A stretch of 5,180 nucleotides of DNA from the NCBI GenBank assembly GCA_016937135.1, contig JAFGWO010000106.1, forward strand, positions 1-5,180. Reading direction: 5' to 3'. Every line of letters starts with the position of its first letter. Position 1 is the stretch's first letter. Below are positions 1 to 5,180 of this stretch, piece after piece. Made by a program: the position numbers and the translations under genes. The DNA comes from Pseudomonadota bacterium. Its GTDB lineage: Bacteria; BMS3Abin14. The notes under the pieces are model-generated. The model did no database searches. It had not been told where the DNA came from and was given only the letters and a program-made list of their open reading frames with translations.

Positions 1-1029
1 ATAGAAGGAATCCGATCCCCGAACCTCCCGCCCATTGACCTTCACAATGATGTCGCCGAGGGATATGCCGGCCTTTTGAGCGACCCCTCCGGGGACCACC
101 TCCACGACAACCACCCCTGCCCCGGTTTTCCCTCCCTTTTCAGGAATATCCTCAACCCTCAGGGCGAGGTCGGACCGAATAACCCGTCCTGTCTTGAGAA
201 GGCTGTCCAGGATGAGGGCGGCGAGGTTGGAGGGGACGGCGAATCCGATCCCCTGGTATCCGCCGCTTTTGCTGAAGATGGCGGTGTTGATCCCGATCAC
301 CTCCCCGTCGAGGTTGACCAGGGGACCCCCGCTGTTGCCGGGATTGATGGCCGCGTCCGTCTGGATGAAATCCTCGAGCTCCGTGATCCCTATATCCGCC
401 CGCCCCTTGGCGCTGACAACCCCCACCGTCACACTCTGCCCCAGACCGAAGGGGTTGCCGACGGCGACAACCCATTCCCCGATCTGGATGGCGTCGGAAT
501 TGCCAAGAGGGGCCCAGGCGTATTCCCCCGGGGGCAGCCTGAGAACTGCGATGTCCGTCCTTGGATCCCTTCCGACAACGGACGCGGGCACCTCGGTCCG
601 GTCGTCAAGGGTGACCCTTATTTCCTGAGCGCCCTCGATGACGTGGTTGTTCGTAAGGACAAGGCCCTCCGGACGCACAATGACCCCTGACCCCAGGCCT
701 GTCTGGACCAGTTCGCCTTCCTGCCGGCCCTGGAAGCGCCTTCCGAACTCCCGCCCGAAAAAATCCCGGAAGGGCTCGAACATATCGCCAAAAAAAGGAT
801 CAGCGAAATCGAATTCCCGTTGGGGTACCTTCCTGAAGGTCCGGATGTTAACCACTGACGGGGTGATTTTCCTGCTGACCCTGACGAAGGCCTCACCCGT
901 CCTCCGGATCGCGGCCATCTCGTCATCAGCGGCCGCCACAGGGGTGGAAAGAGCCACGGTAAAAGAGAAAAGGACCGCCAGGAGGGGAACGAAGCGTTGG
1001 AGTCTGTCAGGAAAAGAAATCCGAGGCAT
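1..1029 (-). CDS. htrA: HtrA/Deg (Do family) periplasmic serine endoprotease, C-terminus cut by window edge
   Basis: ATP-independent serine protease (MEROPS S1C family) that degrades or refolds damaged envelope proteins. The 343 visible residues begin with a Sec signal peptide: Arg residues at 3, 9 and 12, a hydrophobic stretch at about 13-29, and a VAA/A cleavage site near 33-34, so the mature protein should be periplasmic. A Phe/Arg/Gly-rich LA-loop-like segment lies at about 70-107. The trypsin-like domain follows with the full catalytic triad: His129 in TNNHVIEG, Asp159 in RTDIAVLR and Ser233 in NPGNSGGP. The L2 loop GIGFAVPSN is at 260-268. A first PDZ domain starts near 285 and is cut after about 60 residues (AGISLGDIIVKVNGREV visible); the rest of PDZ1 and any PDZ2 lie outside the window. 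The ATG at 1029 sits inside the end of the sigma factor gene (23-base overlap, different frame) and has only a weak upstream purine stretch, which suggests translational coupling. DegP, DegQ and MucD-type members cannot be told apart from this part. The family call is certain; the exact subtype is not. Confidence 0.5.
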   Translation of the reverse strand, partial: MPRISFPDRLQRFVPLLAVLFSFTVALSTPVAAADDEMAAIRRTGEAFVRVSRKITPSVVNIRTFRKVPQREFDFADPFFGDMFEPFRDFFGREFGRRFQGRQEGELVQTGLGSGVIVRPEGLVLTNNHVIEGAQEIRVTLDDRTEVPASVVGRDPRTDIAVLRLPPGEYAWAPLGNSDAIQIGEWVVAVGNPFGLGQSVTVGVVSAKGRADIGITELEDFIQTDAAINPGNSGGPLVNLDGEVIGINTAIFSKSGGYQGIGFAVPSNLAALILDSLLKTGRVIRSDLALRVEDIPEKGGKTGAGVVVVEVVPGGVAQKAGISLGDIIVKVNGREVRGSDSFY

Positions 1030-2035
1030 TAAGACCCGCGCTTTCAAGGTAGGATCGAAGGTTCTTTAAAATCCTGGCTTCCAGCTGCCTGACCCTCTCC
1101 CGAGTGATGCCCAGCTCCTCACCGACCTCCTGAAGGGTTTTGGGATCGTCGCGCATCCACCTCATCCTGAAAATTTTTCTGTCCCTTTCGGAAAGACCGG
1201 ATACAAATTCGGACAGGTTCTCAAGGTAGACACGCTTTAACTGGGCGTCGGCCACCTTGCTTTCCGTGTCGGCCTGAAGGGCGGGAATGGTATCCATAAG
1301 GTTATAATCGTTGTCGGGCCCCCGGGAGGCCTCCAGGGAAAGATCCCCTGAACTCAGCCTCATGGACATCTCGTCGACCTCCCCCTCCTTCACATTCAAG
1401 GCCTTTGCGATGGCCCTGGAATCCGGTTCGATCCCCAGGCGTTTTAACTTCTCCCTTTCCTTCCCCATCTGGAAATAGAGGGTCCTCTGCGCCTGGGTGG
1501 TTCCAAGCTTGACCATCCGGGTATTGTTCATGATGTACCGGATGATGTAGGCCCGAATCCACCAGGCGGCGTATGAGGAGAAGCGAACTCCCCGGTAGGG
1601 ATCGTACTTTTTCACCGCCTGCATCAGGCCGATGTTGCCCTCCTGGATAAGATCGATGATCTCCCTCCAGACCCTTCGATATTCCATGGCGATCTTGACG
1701 ACAAGCTTGAGGTTTGAGGTGACAAGGCCGTAGGCCGCGTCCACATCCCCCTTCTCGAGGTACTTTAATGCCAGCGTCTTTTCCTCTTCCCGGGAGAGGA
1801 CAGGATAATTCCTGATCCCCTGGTAATAGGCCGCCACGGGATCGTACAGGGCAGGTTTCCCCCCCGAGTTCCCTGTCGAAGGGCGTTCCTCTTCCCGGAC
1901 CGGAAGCTCATCCGAATCTGCCAGCTCCTCTTCCGGCAGGACGGCCTCGTCGGGCATGGAGCCCTCCAGTCCGCCGGGGATCCCGGTTTCTTCCTTTTTT
2001 CTACGCCGTTTCCCTTTTGTGGTTTTTCCGGTCAT
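1007..2035 (-). CDS. rpoH: RpoH-like (sigma-32 type) RNA polymerase sigma factor
   Basis: A group 3-type sigma-70 family factor of 342 residues that directs RNA polymerase to alternative, probably heat-shock, promoters. Visible domains are: a variable N-terminus (1-60; Lys/Arg-rich at 4-14, then acidic), region 1.2 at about 65-98 (DPVAAYYQGIRNYPVLSREEE), region 2 at about 101-172 (LVTSNLKLVVKIA, DLIQEGNIGLMQAVKKYDPYRG, SSYAAWWIRAYI), region 3 at about 180-265, and region 4 at about 275-330 with the helix-turn-helix LQEVGEELGITRERVRQLEA at 301-320. The WWIRAYI, MVKLGTTQAQR and RLSSGDLSLEA stretches resemble RpoH rather than RpoD or RpoS. The segment equivalent to the RpoH box (181-191, QAQRTLYFQMG) is diverged. 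Length exceeds the roughly 285 residues of E. coli RpoH because of the N-terminal tail. The annotated ATG (2035) overlaps rlmN by 35 bases with a weak ribosome binding site. A second ATG at 1957 (Met27) has GGAGG five bases upstream and may be the true start. It overlaps the protease gene by 23 bases at its end. Confidence 0.5.
   Translation of the reverse strand: MTGKTTKGKRRRKKEETGIPGGLEGSMPDEAVLPEEELADSDELPVREEERPSTGNSGGKPALYDPVAAYYQGIRNYPVLSREEEKTLALKYLEKGDVDAAYGLVTSNLKLVVKIAMEYRRVWREIIDLIQEGNIGLMQAVKKYDPYRGVRFSSYAAWWIRAYIIRYIMNNTRMVKLGTTQAQRTLYFQMGKEREKLKRLGIEPDSRAIAKALNVKEGEVDEMSMRLSSGDLSLEASRGPDNDYNLMDTIPALQADTESKVADAQLKRVYLENLSEFVSGLSERDRKIFRMRWMRDDPKTLQEVGEELGITRERVRQLEARILKNLRSYLESAGLNASDFFS
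1962..1968 (-). promoter_or_regulatory. Internal Shine-Dalgarno before Met27 of the sigma factor gene
   Basis: On the minus strand TGGAGGG lies so that its GGAGG core is five bases before the ATG whose first base is 1957. It is clearly stronger than the GGAAAAGAG stretch before the first ATG at 2035. Either the real start is 1957, leaving a 43-base gap after rlmN, or two forms of the sigma factor differing by 26 basic residues are made. The match is seen directly; its use is inferred. Confidence 0.5.
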
Positions 2036-3065
2036 ATCTCTTTTCCGTCGGCTGGTTTTTCAGTTGCCCGCAGGCAGCCATGATCTCGTCTCCACGGCTC
2101 GCCCTCATGGTCGCCACGATCCCCTTTTCCACCAGGATCTCCTGGAAAATCCGCGCCCTCCCCTCGGGGCTGCCCTTCAGCGAAGACGTTGTTGTGTTGC
2201 ACGGGATAAGGTTGACCTTGGCGGGGATCCCGGCCAGGAGGGCCGCGAGACCCCTCGCGTCCCGCGGCCGGTCGTTCACGCCGTCGATGAGGACATACTC
2301 GAAAGTCACCCTTCTCCCTTTTTTCAAAGGAAACCGCCTCACCGCATCGAGGACCTGGCCGATGGGATAGGTCCTGTTGACGGGCATCAGGCGCGATCTC
2401 GTCGCGTCGTCGGCCGCGTTAAGGGAAACGGCGAGATTCACATCCAGACCCGCGCGGCCAAGGGCGTCAATCCCCGGCACCCAGCCGCAGGTCGACACCG
2501 TCACCCTTCTCGGGCTGAAATCCAGGACCCTTTGGTCCAGGATCATTTCCAGGGCTGGAAGGAGGGCCCCGAGGTTTTTCATGGGTTCGCCCATGCCCAT
2601 AAAGACCAGGTTCCGAAGCATGAGGCGCTCCCCCAGATAGCGGAAGCCGTAAACGACCTGGGAAAGGATCTCCCCTGCGGTCAGATTCCTCCCTCCCCCG
2701 GCCCTCCCCGTTTCACAGAACAGGCACCCCATTGAGCAACCCGTCTGGGTTGAGATGCAGAGGGTGAAATGCCCGTCATCGGGGATAAGGACGCTCTCGA
2801 TCCCGGCGCCATCCTCCAGGGCGTAAAGGAATTTGACGGTGCCGTCGCCGGCGACCCGCGTATCTTCCGTTTTCATGGGGTTCAGGGTCAGCCGGGCCCC
2901 CAGATGCTCCCTCAGCCCGACAGGGAGATCCGTCATTTCCGAAAATTCATCAATACCCATCCGGTAGACCCAGCGGAGGACCTGGCCGACCCGGAAGACC
3001 CGCGGGTCCCCGGTTGCCAGCTCCCTCCCCAGTTCCTCAACGGAAAGGCCAAAGAAATTCACCAT
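2001..3065 (-). CDS. rlmN: Dual-specificity RNA methyltransferase RlmN (23S rRNA A2503 / tRNA A37 C2-methyltransferase)
   Basis: Cytoplasmic radical-SAM enzyme that methylates C2 of A2503 in 23S rRNA and A37 of certain tRNAs, tuning translation accuracy. The 354 residues have the normal family length. An N-terminal RNA-binding part covers about 1-90. The radical-SAM cluster motif CSMGCLFC holds Cys110, Cys114 and Cys117, with Cys103 seven residues before it, as Cys118 sits before the cluster in E. coli RlmN. Glu90 in IESVLIP matches the position of E. coli Glu105. The SAM-binding GMGEP motif is at 157-161, and the conserved NLAVSLNA and LIPCNT segments follow. The methyl-carrying cysteine is Cys332 in RGDEIMAACGQL, matching E. 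coli Cys355. All catalytic residues are therefore present. The start ATG (3065) has AAGGGG nine bases upstream, in the 15-base gap after ndk, which implies one operon. A basic tail of 18 residues after CGQL overlaps the start of the sigma factor gene. Confidence 0.5.
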   Translation of the reverse strand: MVNFFGLSVEELGRELATGDPRVFRVGQVLRWVYRMGIDEFSEMTDLPVGLREHLGARLTLNPMKTEDTRVAGDGTVKFLYALEDGAGIESVLIPDDGHFTLCISTQTGCSMGCLFCETGRAGGGRNLTAGEILSQVVYGFRYLGERLMLRNLVFMGMGEPMKNLGALLPALEMILDQRVLDFSPRRVTVSTCGWVPGIDALGRAGLDVNLAVSLNAADDATRSRLMPVNRTYPIGQVLDAVRRFPLKKGRRVTFEYVLIDGVNDRPRDARGLAALLAGIPAKVNLIPCNTTTSSLKGSPEGRARIFQEILVEKGIVATMRASRGDEIMAACGQLKNQPTEKRYDRKNHKRETA

Positions 3066-3074
3066 CCGTTCGGG

Positions 3075-3080
3075 CCCCTT
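3075..3080 (-). promoter_or_regulatory. Ribosome binding site of rlmN
   Basis: AAGGGG on the minus strand lies nine bases before the rlmN ATG and immediately after the ndk stop codon. It supports the start at 3065 and reinitiation or coupling with ndk. Confidence 0.5.
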
Positions 3081-3509
3081 TTACCTTGAAAAAATCCCCA
3101 CCTCGGGGAAGAAAAAGGGAATCTCGAAATCCGCCGAACCGGACGAATCCGACCCGTGGACGATATTCCTTTCGATGCTTTCGGCATGGTCGGCCCGAAT
3201 GGTGCCGGGGGCGGCTTTGGCGGGATCCGTCGCTCCCATGATCTCACGGACACGGTTGATGGCGCCTTCCCCTTCCAGAACCATGACCACAACGGGTCCG
3301 GATGACATGTATCCGGCAAGGTCCCGGTAAAACGGCCTCTCCCTGTGGACGTAATAGAACCTCCCCGCTTCTTCCGGGGAAAGCCGCAACATTTTCAGGG
3401 CGACGACGTCGAGCCCTGACCCCTCAAACCGGCGGATCACATCCCCGATGACATTCTTTTCCACGCCATCCGGCTTAACGATAGACAAGGTCCTCTCAAC
3501 ACCCGGCAT
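3081..3509 (-). CDS. ndk: Nucleoside diphosphate kinase
   Basis: Transfers the gamma-phosphate from ATP to (deoxy)nucleoside diphosphates through a phosphohistidine, balancing NTP and dNTP pools in the cytoplasm. The 142 residues match the usual 140-143 for bacterial Ndk. Seen in the sequence are [11 protein letters not shown] near the N-terminus with Lys12 (phosphate binding), the nucleotide-site segment at 58-70 ([13 protein letters not shown]), [15 protein letters not shown] at 101-115, and the active-site NIVHGSDS with catalytic His118. The residue after RAD is His108, where the E. coli enzyme has Tyr. The start at 3509 is chosen because AGGAGGAGG lies seven bases upstream and the family's N-terminus begins here. 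An in-frame extension to a TTG at 3614 has no ribosome binding site and no family match. It is the first gene after the 282-base intergenic region and is followed after 15 bases by rlmN, so it probably heads the operon. Confidence 0.5.
   Translation of the reverse strand: MPGVERTLSIVKPDGVEKNVIGDVIRRFEGSGLDVVALKMLRLSPEEAGRFYYVHRERPFYRDLAGYMSSGPVVVMVLEGEGAINRVREIMGATDPAKAAPGTIRADHAESIERNIVHGSDSSGSADFEIPFFFPEVGIFSR
3089..3109 (-). terminator. Short terminator-like hairpin at the 3' end of ndk (possible attenuator)
   Basis: In the minus-strand transcript a five-base-pair stem (UCCCC/GGGGA) with a five-base loop is followed directly by six U residues, inside the last codons of ndk. The shape is that of an intrinsic terminator, but the stem is short. 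If active it would reduce rather than stop read-through into rlmN, rpoH and the protease gene, which have no other clear promoter. It could be chance, as these bases also encode the Ndk C-terminus. Confidence 0.5.
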
Positions 3510-3516
3510 ATTGCAT

Positions 3517-3525
3517 CCTCCTCCT
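3517..3525 (-). promoter_or_regulatory. Strong Shine-Dalgarno of ndk
   Basis: AGGAGGAGG on the minus strand, seven bases before the ATG at 3509. It is the strongest ribosome binding site in the window and fixes the ndk start, excluding the 35-residue upstream extension. Confidence 0.5.
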
Positions 3526-3555
3526 AACTGACTGAAAAATAATGGCCGAAACACC

Positions 3556-3601
3556 CTTTCCACAAGAATTGTGGAAAAACCGTGGAAAACCCTGTGAACA
3601 A
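3556..3601. promoter_or_regulatory. Cluster of four DnaA-box-like 9-mers upstream of ndk
   Basis: Compared with the consensus TTWTNCACA, the plus strand has CTTTCCACA at 3556-3564 (8/9). The minus strand has TTTTCCACA at 3570-3578 (9/9), TTTTCCACG at 3581-3589 (8/9) and TTGTTCACA at 3593-3601 (8/9). The last three run in the same direction with starts 11 and 12 bases apart, close to one helical turn. The cluster borders an AT-rich segment. The matches are seen directly; binding by DnaA is inference, and another repressor or a local repeat could explain it. Confidence 0.5.
3558..3576. repeat. Perfect 8-3-8 inverted repeat (TTCCACAA / TTGTGGAA)
   Basis: Arms TTCCACAA and TTGTGGAA are separated by GAA, a 19-base perfect dyad about 50 bases before the ndk start. 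It overlaps the first two DnaA-box-like 9-mers. The geometry fits a dimeric regulator operator; as RNA it would be a small hairpin without a U run. Confidence 0.5.
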
Positions 3602-3635
3602 ACTTGCGGGGCAACGGTCAAAAAACGGTTTTTCC
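3573..3635. repeat. 11-base inverted repeat flanking a 41-base spacer
   Basis: GGAAAAACCGT at 3573-3583 and its exact reverse complement ACGGTTTTTCC at 3625-3635. An eight-base partial copy ACGGTTTT recurs at 3709-3716. In the ndk leader transcript the two arms could pair into an 11-base-pair stem enclosing the DnaA-box-like copies. The repeat is seen directly; any role is inferred. Confidence 0.5.
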
Positions 3636-3636
3636 C

Positions 3637-3712
3637 TAATTGATTAATTTTTAATCAAATAAATTTTCCTTTATATTCAATAACTTGTCTTTATTTTTGC
3701 CAGTTTTTACGG
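3637..3712 (-). promoter_or_regulatory. AT-rich segment, probable promoter region for the ndk-rlmN-rpoH-htrA operon
   Basis: About 75 bases that are strongly AT-rich in an otherwise GC-rich window, placed between recG and ndk. The best -10-like hexamer on the minus strand is TATAAA at 3670-3675, but no good -35 hexamer sits 16-18 bases upstream, so I do not call an exact promoter. A TTGAAT lies just upstream in the same stretch. The position, composition and absence of other gaps make this the most likely site of operon transcription start. It could equally serve as an easily melted element. Confidence 0.5.
3640..3658. repeat. Perfect 8-3-8 inverted repeat (TTGATTAA / TTAATCAA)
   Basis: Arms TTGATTAA and TTAATCAA around TTT form a 19-base perfect dyad in the AT-rich core. 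It has the same arm and spacer lengths as the dyad at 3558-3576, with centres 82 bases apart. The TTGAT and ATCAA half sites recall FNR/CRP family sites, but they are nine bases apart instead of four, so I do not call it FNR. It is a likely operator for an unidentified dimeric regulator. Confidence 0.5.
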
Positions 3713-3791
3713 TTTTGGCCTTTCACCGGAACGTCTACCGGAAAACTTCCTCCCGGCCTGGTTTCCCATAAAACCCCGTGTTGATAAAGGG

Positions 3792-5180
3792 TTACCCCGA
3801 ACCCGCCGCATTAAAAGCCGTAGACCAGAAATCAGCCACCTTTTCCCTGAGCCTTCCGGAGAGCCCTCCGGGTTCAGACAGGATCTTCCGGGCGGAATCC
3901 ACGGCCATCCCCAGGAGACGACCATCACGAAAGGGGTCCGCGAACCTGAAGCAGGGAAGTCCCGACTGCCTGACGCCAAGGAAATCCCCGGGGCCCCTCA
4001 TCCGCAAATCCTCCTCAGCGATCCGGAAACCGCTGTTGGTGGCAGTCAGGGTCCTCAACCTTTTCAAGGCCTCCTCGCCGATATTCTTTCCGGCCATGAG
4101 GATGCAGGAGGATTCCCGCTGCCCCCTGCCGACACGGCCCCGGAGCTGATGCAGCTGAAACAGACCGAAACGCTCCGCATTCTCGATAACCATGAGGGAA
4201 GCATCGGGGACATCGATCCCCACCTCGATCACGGTCGTCGCGACAAGGACCTGGATCTTACCGGAACGGAAAAGGGCCATGGTTTCCTCTTTTTCCGCAG
4301 AGGGCACACGCCCCGTCAGCAGGCCGATCTCCAGATTCGGAAAGATGTTTTTTCTCAATTTTTCCGCCATGGCCGAGGCCGCCAGGGACTCGATCTTCTC
4401 CGACTCCTCAATCAAGGGGTAAACGATGAAAACCTGTCCGCCCTCCCGCACCTCATTGGCGATCCTCAGATACATGCGGGCCCGATCGGAGTCTTCGAAA
4501 AGGACGGTTTTCACCGGCTTTCTCCCCGCCGGCAGCTCGTCGATAACGGAGACATCGAGATCCCCGTAAAGGACCATGGCAAGGCTTCTGGGGATGGGGG
4601 TGGCCGTCATGACCAGGAAATGGGGGCATTTCCCTTTTTCCCGGAGTGCCATCCGCTGAAGCACCCCGAACCGGTGCTGCTCGTCCACCACCGCGAGGGC
4701 AAGATCCTTGAAAAGCACACCCTCCTGGATCAGGGCATGGGTGCCGACAAGGAGGCTCACCTCCCCCCTTTCGGTCTTTTCCCTGAGTTCCTGTCGCGTA
4801 TTCTTTCCCATGTTACCGGTGAAAAACCCCACCTGGATCCCGGTTTGTTCCGACCACTCGAGAAAAGTCCGGTAATGCTGCCGGGCCAGAACCTCGGTGG
4901 GGGCCATCAGGACCGCCTGCCTTCCGGCCGCGGCCGCCCGCAGCATCGCAATGTAGGCCACGACGGTCTTTCCTGAACCGACGTCCCCCTGCAAAAGGCG
5001 ATGCATGGGATGTTCCCTCTCCATATCCCCCCCGATCTCATCCAGGGCGCGCTTCTGGGAACCCGACAGTTCAAAGGGCAGACCGGAAATAAATTCTTCC
5101 GCCAGGGAGGCCATGGAAGGCACCGGCCGGCTCATCTGGAGGCTAAGGTCCCTTTTCCGCGAAAGAAGCCCGAGCTGGAA
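3792..5180 (-). CDS. recG: ATP-dependent DNA helicase RecG, N-terminus cut by window edge
   Basis: Superfamily 2 helicase that remodels stalled replication forks and Holliday junctions by driving branch migration. The 462 visible residues cover the two helicase domains and the C-terminal end; about 220-350 residues containing the wedge (OB-fold) domain lie beyond the window. The visible part starts with FQLGLLSRKRD, typical of the linker before the helicase core. Motifs, numbered from the first visible residue, are Walker A GDVGSGKT (65-72), motif Ia MAPTEVLARQH (about 92-102), DEQH box (166-169), TATPIPRSLAM (about 192-202), ELPAGRKPVKT (about 215-225), EVGIDVPDA, and motif VI QLHQLRGRVGRGQ (about 342-354). 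The RecG-specific translocation segment DLRMRGPGDFLGVRQSG is at about 391-407. All are intact. A gap of 282 bases separates it from ndk, so it probably ends a different transcription unit. The internal ATG at 5135 is not the true start, because the family frame continues upstream of it. Confidence 0.5.
   Translation of the reverse strand, partial: FQLGLLSRKRDLSLQMSRPVPSMASLAEEFISGLPFELSGSQKRALDEIGGDMEREHPMHRLLQGDVGSGKTVVAYIAMLRAAAAGRQAVLMAPTEVLARQHYRTFLEWSEQTGIQVGFFTGNMGKNTRQELREKTERGEVSLLVGTHALIQEGVLFKDLALAVVDEQHRFGVLQRMALREKGKCPHFLVMTATPIPRSLAMVLYGDLDVSVIDELPAGRKPVKTVLFEDSDRARMYLRIANEVREGGQVFIVYPLIEESEKIESLAASAMAEKLRKNIFPNLEIGLLTGRVPSAEKEETMALFRSGKIQVLVATTVIEVGIDVPDASLMVIENAERFGLFQLHQLRGRVGRGQRESSCILMAGKNIGEEALKRLRTLTATNSGFRIAEEDLRMRGPGDFLGVRQSGLPCFRFADPFRDGRLLGMAVDSARKILSEPGGLSGRLREKVADFWSTAFNAAGSG

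Larger units (their letters stand above)
3510..3791 (-). other. recG-ndk intergenic region with operon leader and regulatory sequences
   Basis: The only long non-coding stretch (282 bases). From the recG side it holds: a GC-moderate part (3713-3791) with ACCGGAA repeated at 3725 and 3737; an AT-rich core at about 3637-3712; ACGGTTTT-type repeats; and a cluster of TTTTCCACA-like 9-mers at 3556-3601 before the ndk ribosome binding site. I find no convincing intrinsic terminator for recG: a GGTTT/AAACC hairpin near 3760-3775 lacks a U run. There is no tRNA, riboswitch or credible small ORF that I can recognise. Confidence 0.5.

Noticed and set aside
152..475. Minus-strand 107-codon frame inside the protease gene
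   Set aside because: Different frame from the protease and very Arg/Gly-rich; it is an out-of-frame reading of the catalytic domain.
76..690. Plus-strand open frame of 204 codons
   Set aside because: It lies opposite the Deg protease, whose frame shows signal peptide, catalytic triad and PDZ start. The plus-strand translation is Pro/Asp/Gly-rich with no recognisable family and is a composition shadow.
1042..1048. CTTGAAA on the minus strand, the sigma-32 -35 consensus, just before the protease start
   Set aside because: No CCCCAT-like -10 at 11-16 bases; transcription would also start inside the protease gene. Probably chance.
1956..2735. Plus-strand open frame of 259 codons
   Set aside because: Antisense to rlmN and the sigma gene start; low-complexity His/Pro/Arg-rich translation with no motif. 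RlmN motifs are fully intact on the other strand.
3085..3099. CTTGAAA followed by CCCC on the plus strand at the ndk end
   Set aside because: The spacing is only about four bases and there is no plus-strand gene to serve.
3510..3614. N-terminal extension of ndk from a TTG at 3614
   Set aside because: No ribosome binding site, no match to the Ndk N-terminus, and the region holds the DnaA-like repeats; AGGAGGAGG fixes the start at 3509.
3640..3658. FNR/CRP-type box
   Set aside because: Half sites TTGAT and ATCAA are present but nine bases apart instead of the required four.
3725..3743. ACCGGAA direct repeat or recG terminator hairpin
   Set aside because: Only two seven-base copies; the CCGG pairing gives a four-base stem with no U run, so it is neither a repeat array nor a terminator I can support.
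4149..4976. Plus-strand open frame of 275 codons
   Set aside because: Antisense to the RecG helicase core; the His/Gly/Asp-rich product looks like reverse-complement shadow coding.

Overview
The window carries five protein genes, all on the minus strand, in the transcription order recG (5' part missing), ndk, rlmN, rpoH-like sigma factor, and an HtrA/Deg periplasmic protease (3' part missing). Coding density is high and third positions are GC-rich. The signal-peptide-bearing Deg protease implies a didermal bacterium. The sigma factor most resembles the RpoH-type factors of Deltaproteobacteria (Desulfobacterota) and relatives. I infer an organism of that kind from the overall look of the proteins; nothing here fixes a genus.

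Layout from right to left, in the direction of transcription: 5180-3792 is the helicase core and C-terminus of RecG. 3791-3510 is the only real intergenic region (282 bases). It has an AT-rich core of about 75 bases, two perfect 8-3-8 inverted repeats, an 11-base inverted repeat and a cluster of four DnaA-box-like 9-mers. 3509-3081 is ndk with a very strong ribosome binding site. 3065-2001 is rlmN, 15 bases after ndk. 2035-1007 is the sigma-32-like factor, whose longest frame overlaps the end of rlmN by 35 bases. 1029-1 is the Deg protease, overlapping the sigma gene by 23 bases and running off the window.

The tight spacing and overlaps make ndk-rlmN-rpoH-htrA a likely single transcription unit read from the AT-rich region. 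It would join nucleotide supply (Ndk), ribosome and tRNA modification (RlmN), a heat-shock type sigma factor and an envelope quality-control protease. A short GC hairpin followed by six U residues at the very end of ndk could attenuate transcription into the three downstream genes. The genes belong to well-known families and I see no new enzyme system. The most unusual material is the repeat-dense recG-ndk intergenic region and the overlapping arrangement of the sigma factor with the protease.
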